Positions 5,245 to 11,684 of a stretch of DNA of 11,684 bases are shown here, one piece after another. Below the pieces are notes generated by a model. The model was not told the origin of the DNA and did no database searches. It worked only from the letters and a program-made list of their open reading frames with translations. Position 1 is the stretch's first letter; each line of letters begins with the position of its first letter. Location: positions 1 to 11,684 of the forward strand of contig JALNWC010000044.1 of the NCBI GenBank assembly GCA_023231075.1, written 5' to 3'. The translations under genes and the position numbers were made by a program. The DNA comes from Rhodoferax sp. (GTDB taxonomy: Bacteria > Pseudomonadota > Gammaproteobacteria > Burkholderiales > Burkholderiaceae_C).

Positions 5245-6014
5245 GGCAGTTCCGCGCCTTCGAGGCGCCGGGCGATGCGGGCGGCGCGCCCCGCCACGTA
5301 GCTGGAGTTGGGCAGCTTTTCAAAATACTTGGGCCGCGGCAGCATCACCGCCAGCCGTGCCGCCTCATAAGCGCTGAGTTGCGCGGCGGACTTGCGAAAA
5401 TAATGCTGGGCCGCGGCTTCGGCGCCAAACACGCCTTCACCCCATTCCACGTTGTTGAGGTAGATTTCCAGGATGCGTTCCTTGCTGAGCACGGCTTCCA
5501 GCAGCAGCGTGAGGACGAATTCCTGCCCCTTTCTCAAAAACGTGCGCTCGCCCGACAAAAACAGGTTTTTGGCCAATTGCTGGGTGATGGTGGAGCCGCC
5601 CACCACCTTGGGCGGCTTGACCGGCTTGGCGGCCGGCGCTTTGGCGCTCGGTTTGGGCGGGTTGCGGGCGTCCAGCCGGGCCTGCGCCCGGGCGGCCTGC
5701 TCTTCTGCCCGGGCGTTTCTTTCCCAGGCTTTCTCCAGCGCATTCCAGTCGACGCCGTCGTGGTTGGCAAAACCGTCGTCTTCGCTGGCGATCACCGCGC
5801 GCTTCAGGTTGCTGGAGATTTTGTCGTAGGGCAGCCACTGCTGGCGCCAGCGCAAGGCGTCTTTTTGGGTAGCGATGCGCCAGGCTTCGGAGCGCTGGAA
5901 GGCGGTGGACTGCGGGTCGATGACCCGCATGGCGACGATGCGCACCACAAAATACAGTTGCAGCAGCGCCAGGGCGAGGGTCACCAGGCTGAGCCAGCGC
6001 CAAATCGGTTTCAT
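5241..6014 (-). CDS. mtgA: Monofunctional biosynthetic peptidoglycan glycosyltransferase
   Basis: MtgA polymerises lipid II into glycan strands in the periplasm, anchored by a single N-terminal membrane helix (about residues 8-30). The 257-residue protein has the GT51 motifs in order: EDDGFANHDG with catalytic Glu78, GGSTITQQLAKNLFL (139-153), RKGQE with the second acid Glu165, and KERILEIYLNNVEWG (178-192). There is no transpeptidase domain. Between the first two motifs lies an Ala/Pro/Lys-rich linker (about residues 104-136) that is about 30 residues longer than in E. coli MtgA. The gene starts 4 bp after the aroE stop (GGCTAAAACCATG) and overlaps plsC. Confidence 0.95.
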   Translation of the reverse strand: MKPIWRWLSLVTLALALLQLYFVVRIVAMRVIDPQSTAFQRSEAWRIATQKDALRWRQQWLPYDKISSNLKRAVIASEDDGFANHDGVDWNALEKAWERNARAEEQAARAQARLDARNPPKPSAKAPAAKPVKPPKVVGGSTITQQLAKNLFLSGERTFLRKGQEFVLTLLLEAVLSKERILEIYLNNVEWGEGVFGAEAAAQHYFRKSAAQLSAYEAARLAVMLPRPKYFEKLPNSSYVAGRAARIARRLEGAELP

Positions 6015-6018
6015 GGTT

Positions 6019-6855
6019 TTAGCCCTGCATCAGCTTGCGCAACTCGGCCAGCACCTGGCTGGAGGGCGGGCGCACGCCGCGCCAGATCAAAAAGGCCTCG
6101 GCGGCTTGCTCGACCAGCATGCCCAGGCCGTCGCGCGGCACGGCGCCATGGGCTTGCGCCCAGTCCATGAAGCCCTGGGCGCCGGGGCCGTACATCATGT
6201 CGTAGGCCAGGGCGCCGGGTTTCAAGGCGCGGGCCGGCACCGGCACCGACGCACCGCTGAGGCTGGTCGCGGTGGCATTGATGATGACGTCAAAGGGGGC
6301 CCCGAAGCCGTGCAGGGTATGGGCCTCGAGTTCGGTGTGGCGCTGCGCGGCCAGTGGCACATGGCGCGCCACCAGCTCTGCGGCCTTGTGCAGCGTGCGG
6401 TTGGCCACGCTGATGTGCGCCGGGTCGGCTTGCAGCAGCGGGCCCAGCACGCCGGCCGCGGCGCCACCGGCGCCGATCAGCAGCAGGCGCAAGCCCTTGA
6501 GGGACAGGCCCGCGTTGCGTTCGATATCAATCACCAGGCCGATGCCGTCGGTGTTGTCGCCCAGGATCTGGCCGTCCTTGAAGGTCAAGGTATTGCAGGC
6601 CTGCGCCAGCAAGCCGCGTTCGCTGGTGTGGCTGGCGATTTTGGCGGCTTCAAACTTGAACGGCACGGTGATGTTGCAGCCCAGCCCGCCCTCAAGAATG
6701 AAGGCGCGCACGCTGCGGTCAAAGTGGTCCAGCGGAATCTCGCGCTTGTCGTACTGCAGTTGCTGGCCGGTGAGTTCGGCAAAACGGGTATGGATCCAGG
6801 GCGAGCGGCTGTGCGACACAGGGTGGCCCATCACGCAGTAGAGGTCGGTGGTCAT
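6019..6855 (-). CDS. aroE: Shikimate dehydrogenase (NADP+)
   Basis: AroE reduces 3-dehydroshikimate to shikimate in aromatic amino acid synthesis, in the cytoplasm. The 278-residue protein has standard length and motifs: substrate-binding SHSRSP (residues 14-19), NITVPFK with the catalytic Lys67, GDNTDG (99-104) with catalytic Asp103, the nucleotide loop GAGGAA (128-133), and the NADP-phosphate-binding ANRT (151-154), then NATATSLSG and YDMMYG. The start at 6855 fits the family (MTTDLYCVMGHPVSHSRSP). It begins 21 bp after the TonB-like gene and ends 4 bp before mtgA. The gene looks intact and native in composition. Confidence 0.97.
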   Translation of the reverse strand: MTTDLYCVMGHPVSHSRSPWIHTRFAELTGQQLQYDKREIPLDHFDRSVRAFILEGGLGCNITVPFKFEAAKIASHTSERGLLAQACNTLTFKDGQILGDNTDGIGLVIDIERNAGLSLKGLRLLLIGAGGAAAGVLGPLLQADPAHISVANRTLHKAAELVARHVPLAAQRHTELEAHTLHGFGAPFDVIINATATSLSGASVPVPARALKPGALAYDMMYGPGAQGFMDWAQAHGAVPRDGLGMLVEQAAEAFLIWRGVRPPSSQVLAELRKLMQG

Positions 6856-6876
6856 GGGGTGTTTCAGCAGAAGGGT

Positions 6877-7734
6877 TTATGGGGCGCTGACGCGGGTTTC
6901 CAGCGTGTCGTCGCGGGTGAAATTAAAACGCGACAGCACGGCGATCTCGTCGGCCTGGCGTCGCATGGCCGCGCTGAATTTACCAAAAGGACCGGCGCTG
7001 CTGGCAATGGCGCGGGCGCGCTGGTCCAGCGCCAGGCTGCCGGAACTCTGCACCACTTCGGTGGACAGCACGGCGCCGGTGTGGTTGATGGTGACCACCA
7101 TGGTGAGCACGCCGTAGAGCTTTTGGCCGTTGGCCTGCGGGAAATTCACCGTGCCCCGGTCTTCGATGATGCGGCGCAAATGGTCGTAATAGACCGCGTA
7201 TACCGCTTCCCGCGTGGCCGGGCTGATGTAGCGCTTTTTCGGGCGGGCGTTCTCCAGGTCGATGCGGCGCTCGATTTCGGCCAGCAGCTTGACCAGCTGT
7301 TTCTGCTTTTGCTCGCGTTGCACCTGCTCGGAGGTCAGGGTTTGATCGCGGGATTCGGTGGGCGGCAGGCTGCTCAGCAAGCGCTTGACATGGAGCAGCA
7401 GCAGGTTTTGCTGCTCCTGCATTTCGCGCAACTGGCGTTCCTGCTCCTGTGCCTTGTCTTGTCCGTCCACGTCCGCCATGGCCGGTGGCAGCGGGCTTTG
7501 GGCCCGGCCGCGCTCGGCTTCACCCCCGCCCGCCATGGCGAACTGGGCAATGGCCTGCGCCTTGTCGGGTCGTTCCTGCGGGTTGGTGTTGACCAGAATC
7601 ACCTCCAGCGGGCTGTCCTGCATGACCCGCTTGAAAGCCTGGGGGTCCACCAGGCGCACGGTCAGCAGCGCGGCGTGCACCGCGATGGACGCACCCAGCG
7701 CCAACTGGAGGGTACCGAAGGGCAGCAGCTTCAC
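6877..7734 (-). CDS. TonB-family protein (energy-transducer-like)
   Basis: This 285-residue protein has one N-terminal membrane helix (about residues 8-28), a long charged and Gln-rich stretch likely to form a coiled coil (about 95-160), and a C-terminal TonB-like domain (about 195-275). The domain shows the pattern VVTINHTGAVLSTEVVQSSG, then LDQRARAIASSAGPF and a closing beta strand SRFNFTRD. In classical TonB a Pro-rich spanner reaches the outer membrane; here the spanner is coiled coil, and no exbB/exbD are present, so its role may lie in outer-membrane or cell-wall interaction instead. The start is GTG, overlapping the RNB nuclease stop by 4 bp (GTGA, 7731-7734). The cargo or partner is unknown. 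Confidence 0.85.
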   Translation of the reverse strand: MKLLPFGTLQLALGASIAVHAALLTVRLVDPQAFKRVMQDSPLEVILVNTNPQERPDKAQAIAQFAMAGGGEAERGRAQSPLPPAMADVDGQDKAQEQERQLREMQEQQNLLLLHVKRLLSSLPPTESRDQTLTSEQVQREQKQKQLVKLLAEIERRIDLENARPKKRYISPATREAVYAVYYDHLRRIIEDRGTVNFPQANGQKLYGVLTMVVTINHTGAVLSTEVVQSSGSLALDQRARAIASSAGPFGKFSAAMRRQADEIAVLSRFNFTRDDTLETRVSAP

Positions 7735-9878
7735 GGCCTGTCAGGGGCCCCGGGTTCGTCGGCGGGAGGCTTGGCCTCGGCCTCGTCAAGGTCGACGGCA
7801 ATCGTGATCGGGCCGACCACGCCGTCTTCGTCCTGCTCTTCCTCCGCATCGAAGACTTCGGGTTCGGCATCGATCCGTTCCAGCACGGTGCCGTGGATGT
7901 CGAGCGACACCAGGTCGATGTCGCCCAGCTTCACGCGCACCCGGGCGCCGCGCGGCAGCCCCTGCGCGCCCATGACCGGCAGCACCAGCGGCAGGTGGTC
8001 GGCGCGCACCAGGTTGTCCTTGAACAGCGTGGCCTCCAGCTCGGTGATGGCCTGCTGCTGCACGTACTTGAGCGTCCAGAAGCGCTCGATGGCGTTCTGG
8101 TAGCCGTTGTAGGCGAAGTAGGCGGCGTCAAAGCTGGAGATGATCGAGAACAGCTCGGCGTCCTTGGGCTTGAAGGGCGCCACCAGCGCGGCGGTCTTGC
8201 CGTGCCGGGCGCAGGCAATGATCTGCCACTGGTTGACGAGGTCCACATAGCGGCGCAGCGGCGAGCTGCTCCAGGCATAGCTCTTGACGCCGATGCCCGC
8301 GTGCGGCAGCGCGCGCGTGCCCATGCGCACCTTGACACCGGGCAACATCGAGGCCTGGCTGCGGTAAATGCCGGGCACGCCGAGCTCGGCCAGCCAGCTG
8401 CCCCAGGTGCTGTTGGCCAGGATCATGGCTTCGGAGACGATCAAATCCAGCGGCGCGCCGCGCTGGCGCACGCTGATCTGCACTTGCTCGGTGCCTTGAG
8501 GCTCGGCGCCGTCATTGCCGAAGTATGTCGCCCCCACACTCGCCACTGCGTGTGCTTCGCCGCCCCCCGAGGGGGCTTGATCGCCTTGGGGCGGCCCGGC
8601 GGCGACCAGTCTGAAGTTGTAGTCGGGGCGGTTGAAGTTTTCGGGCTTGCCGCGCACCACCTCGCGCCTGGCCTTGAGGTCTTGCGCCAGGCGGTACAGA
8701 AATGAGAGCTGCGGGCGCTTGTGCTGCAGCGGTGGCGGGTCGGTGTCGTGCATGAAAGACGGGTCTTGCAGCCAGTCCAGGGTGACCACGGCGTCGAGCT
8801 GGTCGTGGCGCAGGTTGGCGCCGATGTGCACCCGCTCCAGCTTGGTCTCGGTTGCCTTGATCTCCAGCGTGGCCTCGTCCAGCGTCACATAGAGCGATAC
8901 CGCCGGGCAGTCGCAGCCCTCAGACAAGGTGTAGCTTTGCACCACCTCGTCGGGCAGCATGGTGAGCTTGTAGCCCGGCATGTAGACCGTGGACAGGCGC
9001 GCCCGGCCCAGCGCGTCGACGGCGCTGCCGGGCTGGATCGCCAGGCCGGGCGCGGCAATGTGAATGCCGACAACGACCGTGCCGGTGCCCAGGCCCTGCA
9101 CCGACAGCGCGTCGTCGATCTCGGTGGTGGCCGAGTCGTCGATCGAGAAGGCCCGTGCCGGCGACAGCGGCAGCTCGTCCTTGATGAGCGGGGCGTCAAG
9201 CTTCGGAAAGCCCGTGCCCTTGGGAAAGTTCTCCAGCAGGAAGCGCTTCCAGTGGAACTGGTAAGGCGAGTCGATGGCGCCGGCCTTGATCAGCAGGTCG
9301 AGCGGGCCCAGGTGCGTGGCGCGCGAGGCCTCGACCACGGCCTTGTATTCGGGCGCGTTCTTGTCGGGCTTGAACAGGATTTTGTAAAGCTGGTCGCGGA
9401 TGGCTGGCGGGCAGACGCCTTCGCTGAGTTCCTGGACCCAGGCCTCGGTTTGCAGCGCGATCTGTTTCTTTTTTTCGATCGCGGCCAGCGCCTGCGCCAG
9501 GATGTCGGCCGGGGCTTTTTTGAAGCGGCCCTTGCCGGCGCGGCGAAAGTAGTGCGGCGCCTCATACAGCGCCATCAGCGTGCCGGCCTGTTGCTCCAGC
9601 GTGGCGTGTTCCGAGAAATAGTCGCGCGCCAGCTCGGCAAAGCCAAAGTCGCCCTCGGGGGCAAATTCCCAGGCCATGTCGAGCTCGATGCCGGCGGCCA
9701 CGGCCTGCGCGCCCGCCATCAATGCATGCGGCGTGGGTTTGTCGAACTTGAGCAACATGTTGGCGGCCTTGACCTTGACGCGCTTGCCCGAGTCCAGTTC
9801 CACCTGCGCCGACGTGTCGGCCTCGGAGAGGATGCGCCCGGCCAGGAATTTGCCGGTTTCTTCAAATAATAAGTACAT
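7731..9878 (-). CDS. RNB-domain exoribonuclease (RNase II/R family)
   Basis: RNB enzymes degrade single-stranded RNA processively from the 3' end. The 715-residue protein carries the RNB catalytic core at about residues 240-550: SIDDSATTEIDDALSV (245-260), whose acids bind Mg (the first Asp of the canonical DxDD is Glu here, as I recall for this branch), then the closing motif SSSPLRRYVDLVNQW (537-551). A short OB/S1-like stretch follows at about 645-675, and the tail is acidic. The start at 9878 is chosen because the protein begins MYLLFEETGKFLAGR in a family-typical way. The frame stays open upstream to 10025, but those codons come from the REP cluster. No strong ribosome site is visible (only a distant GGGA). 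Residues 426-454 are an in-frame insertion that looks like a dispersed repeat. The stop is coupled to the TonB-like gene. Confidence 0.93.
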   Translation of the reverse strand: MYLLFEETGKFLAGRILSEADTSAQVELDSGKRVKVKAANMLLKFDKPTPHALMAGAQAVAAGIELDMAWEFAPEGDFGFAELARDYFSEHATLEQQAGTLMALYEAPHYFRRAGKGRFKKAPADILAQALAAIEKKKQIALQTEAWVQELSEGVCPPAIRDQLYKILFKPDKNAPEYKAVVEASRATHLGPLDLLIKAGAIDSPYQFHWKRFLLENFPKGTGFPKLDAPLIKDELPLSPARAFSIDDSATTEIDDALSVQGLGTGTVVVGIHIAAPGLAIQPGSAVDALGRARLSTVYMPGYKLTMLPDEVVQSYTLSEGCDCPAVSLYVTLDEATLEIKATETKLERVHIGANLRHDQLDAVVTLDWLQDPSFMHDTDPPPLQHKRPQLSFLYRLAQDLKARREVVRGKPENFNRPDYNFRLVAAGPPQGDQAPSGGGEAHAVASVGATYFGNDGAEPQGTEQVQISVRQRGAPLDLIVSEAMILANSTWGSWLAELGVPGIYRSQASMLPGVKVRMGTRALPHAGIGVKSYAWSSSPLRRYVDLVNQWQIIACARHGKTAALVAPFKPKDAELFSIISSFDAAYFAYNGYQNAIERFWTLKYVQQQAITELEATLFKDNLVRADHLPLVLPVMGAQGLPRGARVRVKLGDIDLVSLDIHGTVLERIDAEPEVFDAEEEQDEDGVVGPITIAVDLDEAEAKPPADEPGAPDRP
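8517..8603 (-). repeat. Apparent dispersed repeat inserted in frame within the RNB nuclease gene
   Basis: Eighty-seven bp (29 codons, residues 426-454) separate RLV from NDGAEPQG, two stretches that I expect to be nearly adjacent in relatives. The core (8530-8597) is very G/C-rich, with CCCCCGAGGGGG (8554-8565 area) and TTGGGGCGGCCC. This matches a repeat type I recall as common between genes in Comamonadaceae. Its translation is low in complexity (Gly, Ala, Ser, Pro). It contains no stop in this frame and keeps the reading frame. Boundaries are estimates from the protein. Confidence 0.65.
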
Positions 9879-9944
9879 CGGCGAATTGTCCCATGGCTGG
9901 CGGACGTCACCTACCCCCCTATTGCATTGGCTTTTTGGTCCCGC

Positions 9945-10064
9945 CGTCACTGCGAGGAGCTTCAGCGACGCGGCAGTCCATGAACCGTTTCCGTCATGGC
10001 GAGCGTAGCGTGGCAATCCATGCATTCAAACGGCCTGGACTGCCACGCTACGCTCGCAGTGACG
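9945..10064. repeat. REP-like cluster: two direct units and one inverted unit
   Basis: Unit A (9945-9980) begins CGTCACTGCGAG and ends GGCAGTCCA. Unit B (9992-10020) and unit C (10036-10064) form 29-bp inverted arms with only three mismatches and a 15-bp loop. The motif GCGAGCGTAGCGTGGCA is a familiar type of bacterial intergenic palindromic repeat. In RNA from either strand B and C would fold into a long stem. C also matches the two ends of A perfectly (12 and 9 bp), giving an alternative pairing. The cluster fills most of the 198-bp gap between ybeY and the RNB nuclease. Confidence 0.85.
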
Positions 10065-10076
10065 TGATTGACTTTG

Positions 10077-10520
10077 TTAATACGGGTTGTCAAACCCCAG
10101 CCGCGCCATGATCTCGCTCTCGCGCAGCTCCATCACCTGGGCGTCCTCGTCATCATCGTGGTCCCAGTCCTGCGCGTGCAGGGCGCCGTGCACCAGCAGG
10201 TGCGCGTAGTGCGCTTCCAGGGTTTTGTGTTGCTCTTCGGCCTCTTTGGCCACCACCGGTGCGCACAGCACCAGGTCGGCGGTCACCACCGGCTCCTGGG
10301 TGTAGTCGAAGGTCAGCACGTTGGTGGCGTAGTCCTTTTTGCGGTAGTCGCGGTTGAGCGCCCGGCCTTCCTCTGCGTCGACGATGCGCACGGTGAGTTC
10401 GGCATCGTCCTGCAGCGCGGCGCGCAGCCAGCGCGCGACCTTGTGGCGCGGCAGGGCGGCGCGGTGCCGCGCCACGTCCTCAAATTTGCCGAATTGCAGG
10501 GAGAGGGTGAGCTGGTTCAT
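10077..10520 (-). CDS. ybeY: Endoribonuclease YbeY (rRNA maturation factor)
   Basis: YbeY is a zinc-dependent single-strand endoribonuclease needed for 16S rRNA 3'-end maturation and ribosome quality control. The 147-residue protein keeps the three metal-binding histidines in HGALHAQDWDH (His111, His115, His121; the usual form is HGxLHxxGxDH) and the conserved YRKKDYATNVLTFDY (residues 59-73). Length is normal. The start at 10520 overlaps the phoH stop by 4 bp (ATGA, 10517-10520), the common ybeZ-ybeY arrangement. The usual downstream ybeX and lnt are not here; the REP cluster and an RNB nuclease follow instead. Confidence 0.95.
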   Translation of the reverse strand: MNQLTLSLQFGKFEDVARHRAALPRHKVARWLRAALQDDAELTVRIVDAEEGRALNRDYRKKDYATNVLTFDYTQEPVVTADLVLCAPVVAKEAEEQHKTLEAHYAHLLVHGALHAQDWDHDDDEDAQVMELRESEIMARLGFDNPY

Positions 10521-11521
10521 GGGGCGGAACGTTTGAGGCTGCGGGAGGGGCGTTTGGCGGCCGGGGGTTCGGCGTCGTCGCGGCGCTGGATGCCGATGCG
10601 CCCGGGCGCGTCGTAGGCGTCCACAATGCGCGCCACCAGCGGGTGCCGCACCACGTCGGCGCTGGTCAGGCGGCAGATGGCGATGCCTTCGACCTGTTTG
10701 AGCACGCGCTCGGCGTCGATCAGGCCGCTGAGCTGGGTGGTCGGCAGGTCGATCTGGCTGACGTCGCCGGTGACCACGGCCTTGGAGCCAAAGCCGATGC
10801 GCGTCAAAAACATTTTCATCTGCTCGGGCGTGGTGTTTTGCGCCTCGTCCAGGATCACAAAAGCGGTGTTGAGCGTGCGCCCGCGCATGAAGGCCAGCGG
10901 CGCGATCTCGATGGTCTGACGCTCAAAGGCTTTTTGCACCGCCTCGAAGCCCATCAGGTCGTAGAGCGCGTCGTAGAGCGGGCGCAGGTAGGGGTCGATC
11001 TTTTGCGCCAGGTCGCCGGGCAGGTAGCCCAGCCGTTCACCGGCTTCCACCGCCGGGCGCGTCAGCACGATGCGCTGCACCGTGCTGCGCTGCAGCGCGT
11101 CCACAGCCATGGCCACCGCCAGGTAGGTCTTGCCGGTGCCGGCCGGGCCGATGCCGAAAGTGATGTCGTGGCTGACGATGCTGTCGAGGTAGTGCGCCTG
11201 GTTGATGGAGCGCGGCTTGAGGTCGGCGCGTTTGGTCTTGAGCGAGGGGCCGTCCGCGCCGTTCACATCACCGTCACCGGCCAGCATCAGCTGCACCGTG
11301 CGCGGCTCGATCGGGCGCGCCGCCATTTCGTACAGCGCCTGCAGCATTTCCATGCCGCGGCGGGCATTGGCCTTGAGGCCGTCGACCTTGAACTGCTCGT
11401 GGCGGTGCGCAATTTTGACCTGCAGCGCGGCCTCGATGGTGCGCAGGTGCGCGTCCATGGGACCGCACAGGTGGCCCAGGCGGGTGTTGTTGGGTGGGGA
11501 AAAGATGTGTCGGAGGATCAA
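10517..11521 (-). CDS. phoH: PhoH-family ATPase (YbeZ)
   Basis: PhoH/YbeZ is a P-loop ATPase that partners YbeY in RNA and ribosome metabolism. Counting from the TTG at 11521, the 334-residue protein has an N-terminal nucleic-acid-binding-like part (about 1-100), Walker A GPAGTGKT (125-132), TRPAVEAGERLGYLPGD (154-170), and Walker B VILDEAQN (222-229), followed by TGDVSQIDLP (251-260). The C-terminal tail is basic. I prefer the TTG start because relatives begin near ILRHIFSPPNN. The frame stays open to an ATG at 11572 (351 residues), but that start would lie 3 bp from ruvA and has no ribosome site. The gene leads the minus-strand cluster and overlaps ybeY. Confidence 0.93.
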   Translation of the reverse strand: MILRHIFSPPNNTRLGHLCGPMDAHLRTIEAALQVKIAHRHEQFKVDGLKANARRGMEMLQALYEMAARPIEPRTVQLMLAGDGDVNGADGPSLKTKRADLKPRSINQAHYLDSIVSHDITFGIGPAGTGKTYLAVAMAVDALQRSTVQRIVLTRPAVEAGERLGYLPGDLAQKIDPYLRPLYDALYDLMGFEAVQKAFERQTIEIAPLAFMRGRTLNTAFVILDEAQNTTPEQMKMFLTRIGFGSKAVVTGDVSQIDLPTTQLSGLIDAERVLKQVEGIAICRLTSADVVRHPLVARIVDAYDAPGRIGIQRRDDAEPPAAKRPSRSLKRSAP

Positions 11522-11523
11522 AG

Positions 11524-11553
11524 TTGATAATTCCCGAAAATTGGAACTGAAAT
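11524..11553 (+). promoter_or_regulatory. Possible ruvA promoter
   Basis: TTGATA (11524-11529, 5 of 6 consensus) and TGAAAT (11548-11553, 4 of 6) are 18 bp apart, with a predicted start site about 15 nt before the ruvA ATG. The phoH-ruvA gap is only about 54 bp, so promoters for both directions must overlap here or lie inside the genes. On the minus strand a TATCAT lies at 11562-11567 with a weak -35 inside ruvA. Both are guesses from consensus only. Confidence 0.3.
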
Positions 11554-11575
11554 ACTCCCACATGATAGGCACAAA

Positions 11576-11684
11576 ATGATCGGTAAATTAACGGGCACGC
11601 TGGACGACAAGAATCCGCCGATGGTCATCGTCGACTGCCACGGCGTGGGTTACGAGGTGTTCGTGCCCATGAGCACCTTCTACA
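11576..11684 (+). CDS. ruvA: Holliday junction branch-migration protein RuvA, 5' part
   Basis: The first 36 codons are present and the gene runs off the window. The translation starts MIGKLTGTLDD and continues with PPMVIVDCHGVGYEVFVPM, the characteristic OB-fold N-terminus of RuvA (E. coli begins MIGRLRG and has GVGYEV at the same place). RuvA binds the four-way junction and loads the RuvB motor; RuvC resolves the product. A weak AGG ribosome site lies 6 bp before the ATG. It is transcribed divergently from phoH. Confidence 0.93.
   Translation, partial: MIGKLTGTLDDKNPPMVIVDCHGVGYEVFVPMSTFY

Noticed and set aside
5875..8103. A 742-codon open frame on the plus strand
   Set aside because: It lies antisense to mtgA, aroE, the TonB-like gene and part of the RNB nuclease, all with clear motifs. 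Its translation is His/Gly/Gln/Ala-rich without a recognisable domain, as expected of an antisense frame in high-GC DNA.
8721..9869. A 382-codon open frame on the plus strand
   Set aside because: It is antisense to the RNB nuclease and has the same low-complexity antisense character; no domain is visible.
9879..10025. N-terminal extension of the RNB nuclease by 49 codons
   Set aside because: The upstream codons are translated from the REP-like cluster and do not resemble the family. The family-typical N-terminus starts at 9878.

Overview
The window reads as a chromosomal segment of a high-GC betaproteobacterium of the order Burkholderiales, most likely family Comamonadaceae (Rhodoferax/Polaromonas-like). 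This rests on the protein sequences, the gene combination and the dispersed repeats. No database search was run, so the taxonomy is inference. The window has two parts: an accessory, repeat-rich stretch (about 1-3020) and a compact core operon (3026-11521, minus strand). The 5' end of ruvA follows on the plus strand.

Accessory part. Two complete type II toxin-antitoxin modules lie in tandem on the plus strand: higB-higA (231-838), with a recognisable promoter and operator, and vapB-vapC (1126-1883). A 35-bp repeat occurs in identical form just before higBA (42-76) and 3 bp after higA (841-875). A third, divergent copy (from 1841) forms the 3' end of vapC, so the last 14 codons of the toxin come from the repeat. 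Beyond vapC lie a decayed copy of the 3' end of ruvC with an internal deletion (1951-2016), a dispersed palindromic repeat (2068-2100), and a P-loop/DUF4143 ATPase gene broken by an internal deletion and frameshift (2177-2981). The whole part looks like an insertion and decay hotspot just downstream of ruvC.

Core part. In transcription order on the minus strand: phoH/ybeZ, ybeY, a REP-like inverted-repeat cluster, an RNB-domain exoribonuclease, a TonB-family protein, aroE, mtgA, plsC, a CdsA-family membrane protein, and ruvC. Five junctions overlap by 4 bp (ATGA or GTGA) and three others are only 4-21 bp, so most of the run is probably one translationally coupled transcription unit. It combines RNA metabolism (PhoH ATPase, YbeY endonuclease, RNB exonuclease), envelope work (TonB-like protein, peptidoglycan glycosyltransferase, acyltransferase, CdsA homologue), shikimate synthesis and Holliday-junction resolution. 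ruvA starts divergently from phoH across a gap of about 54 bp, so ruvC and ruvA sit at opposite ends of this block.

Most notable points: repeat-bounded toxin-antitoxin modules with a toxin tail made from the repeat; a ruvC 3' fossil; an 87-bp in-frame insertion, apparently a dispersed intergenic repeat, inside the RNB nuclease; a hairpin-forming repeat cluster in the probable leader of that nuclease; and a CdsA homologue that has lost most of the family's catalytic signature. I did not find a clearly new multi-gene defence or biosynthetic system.
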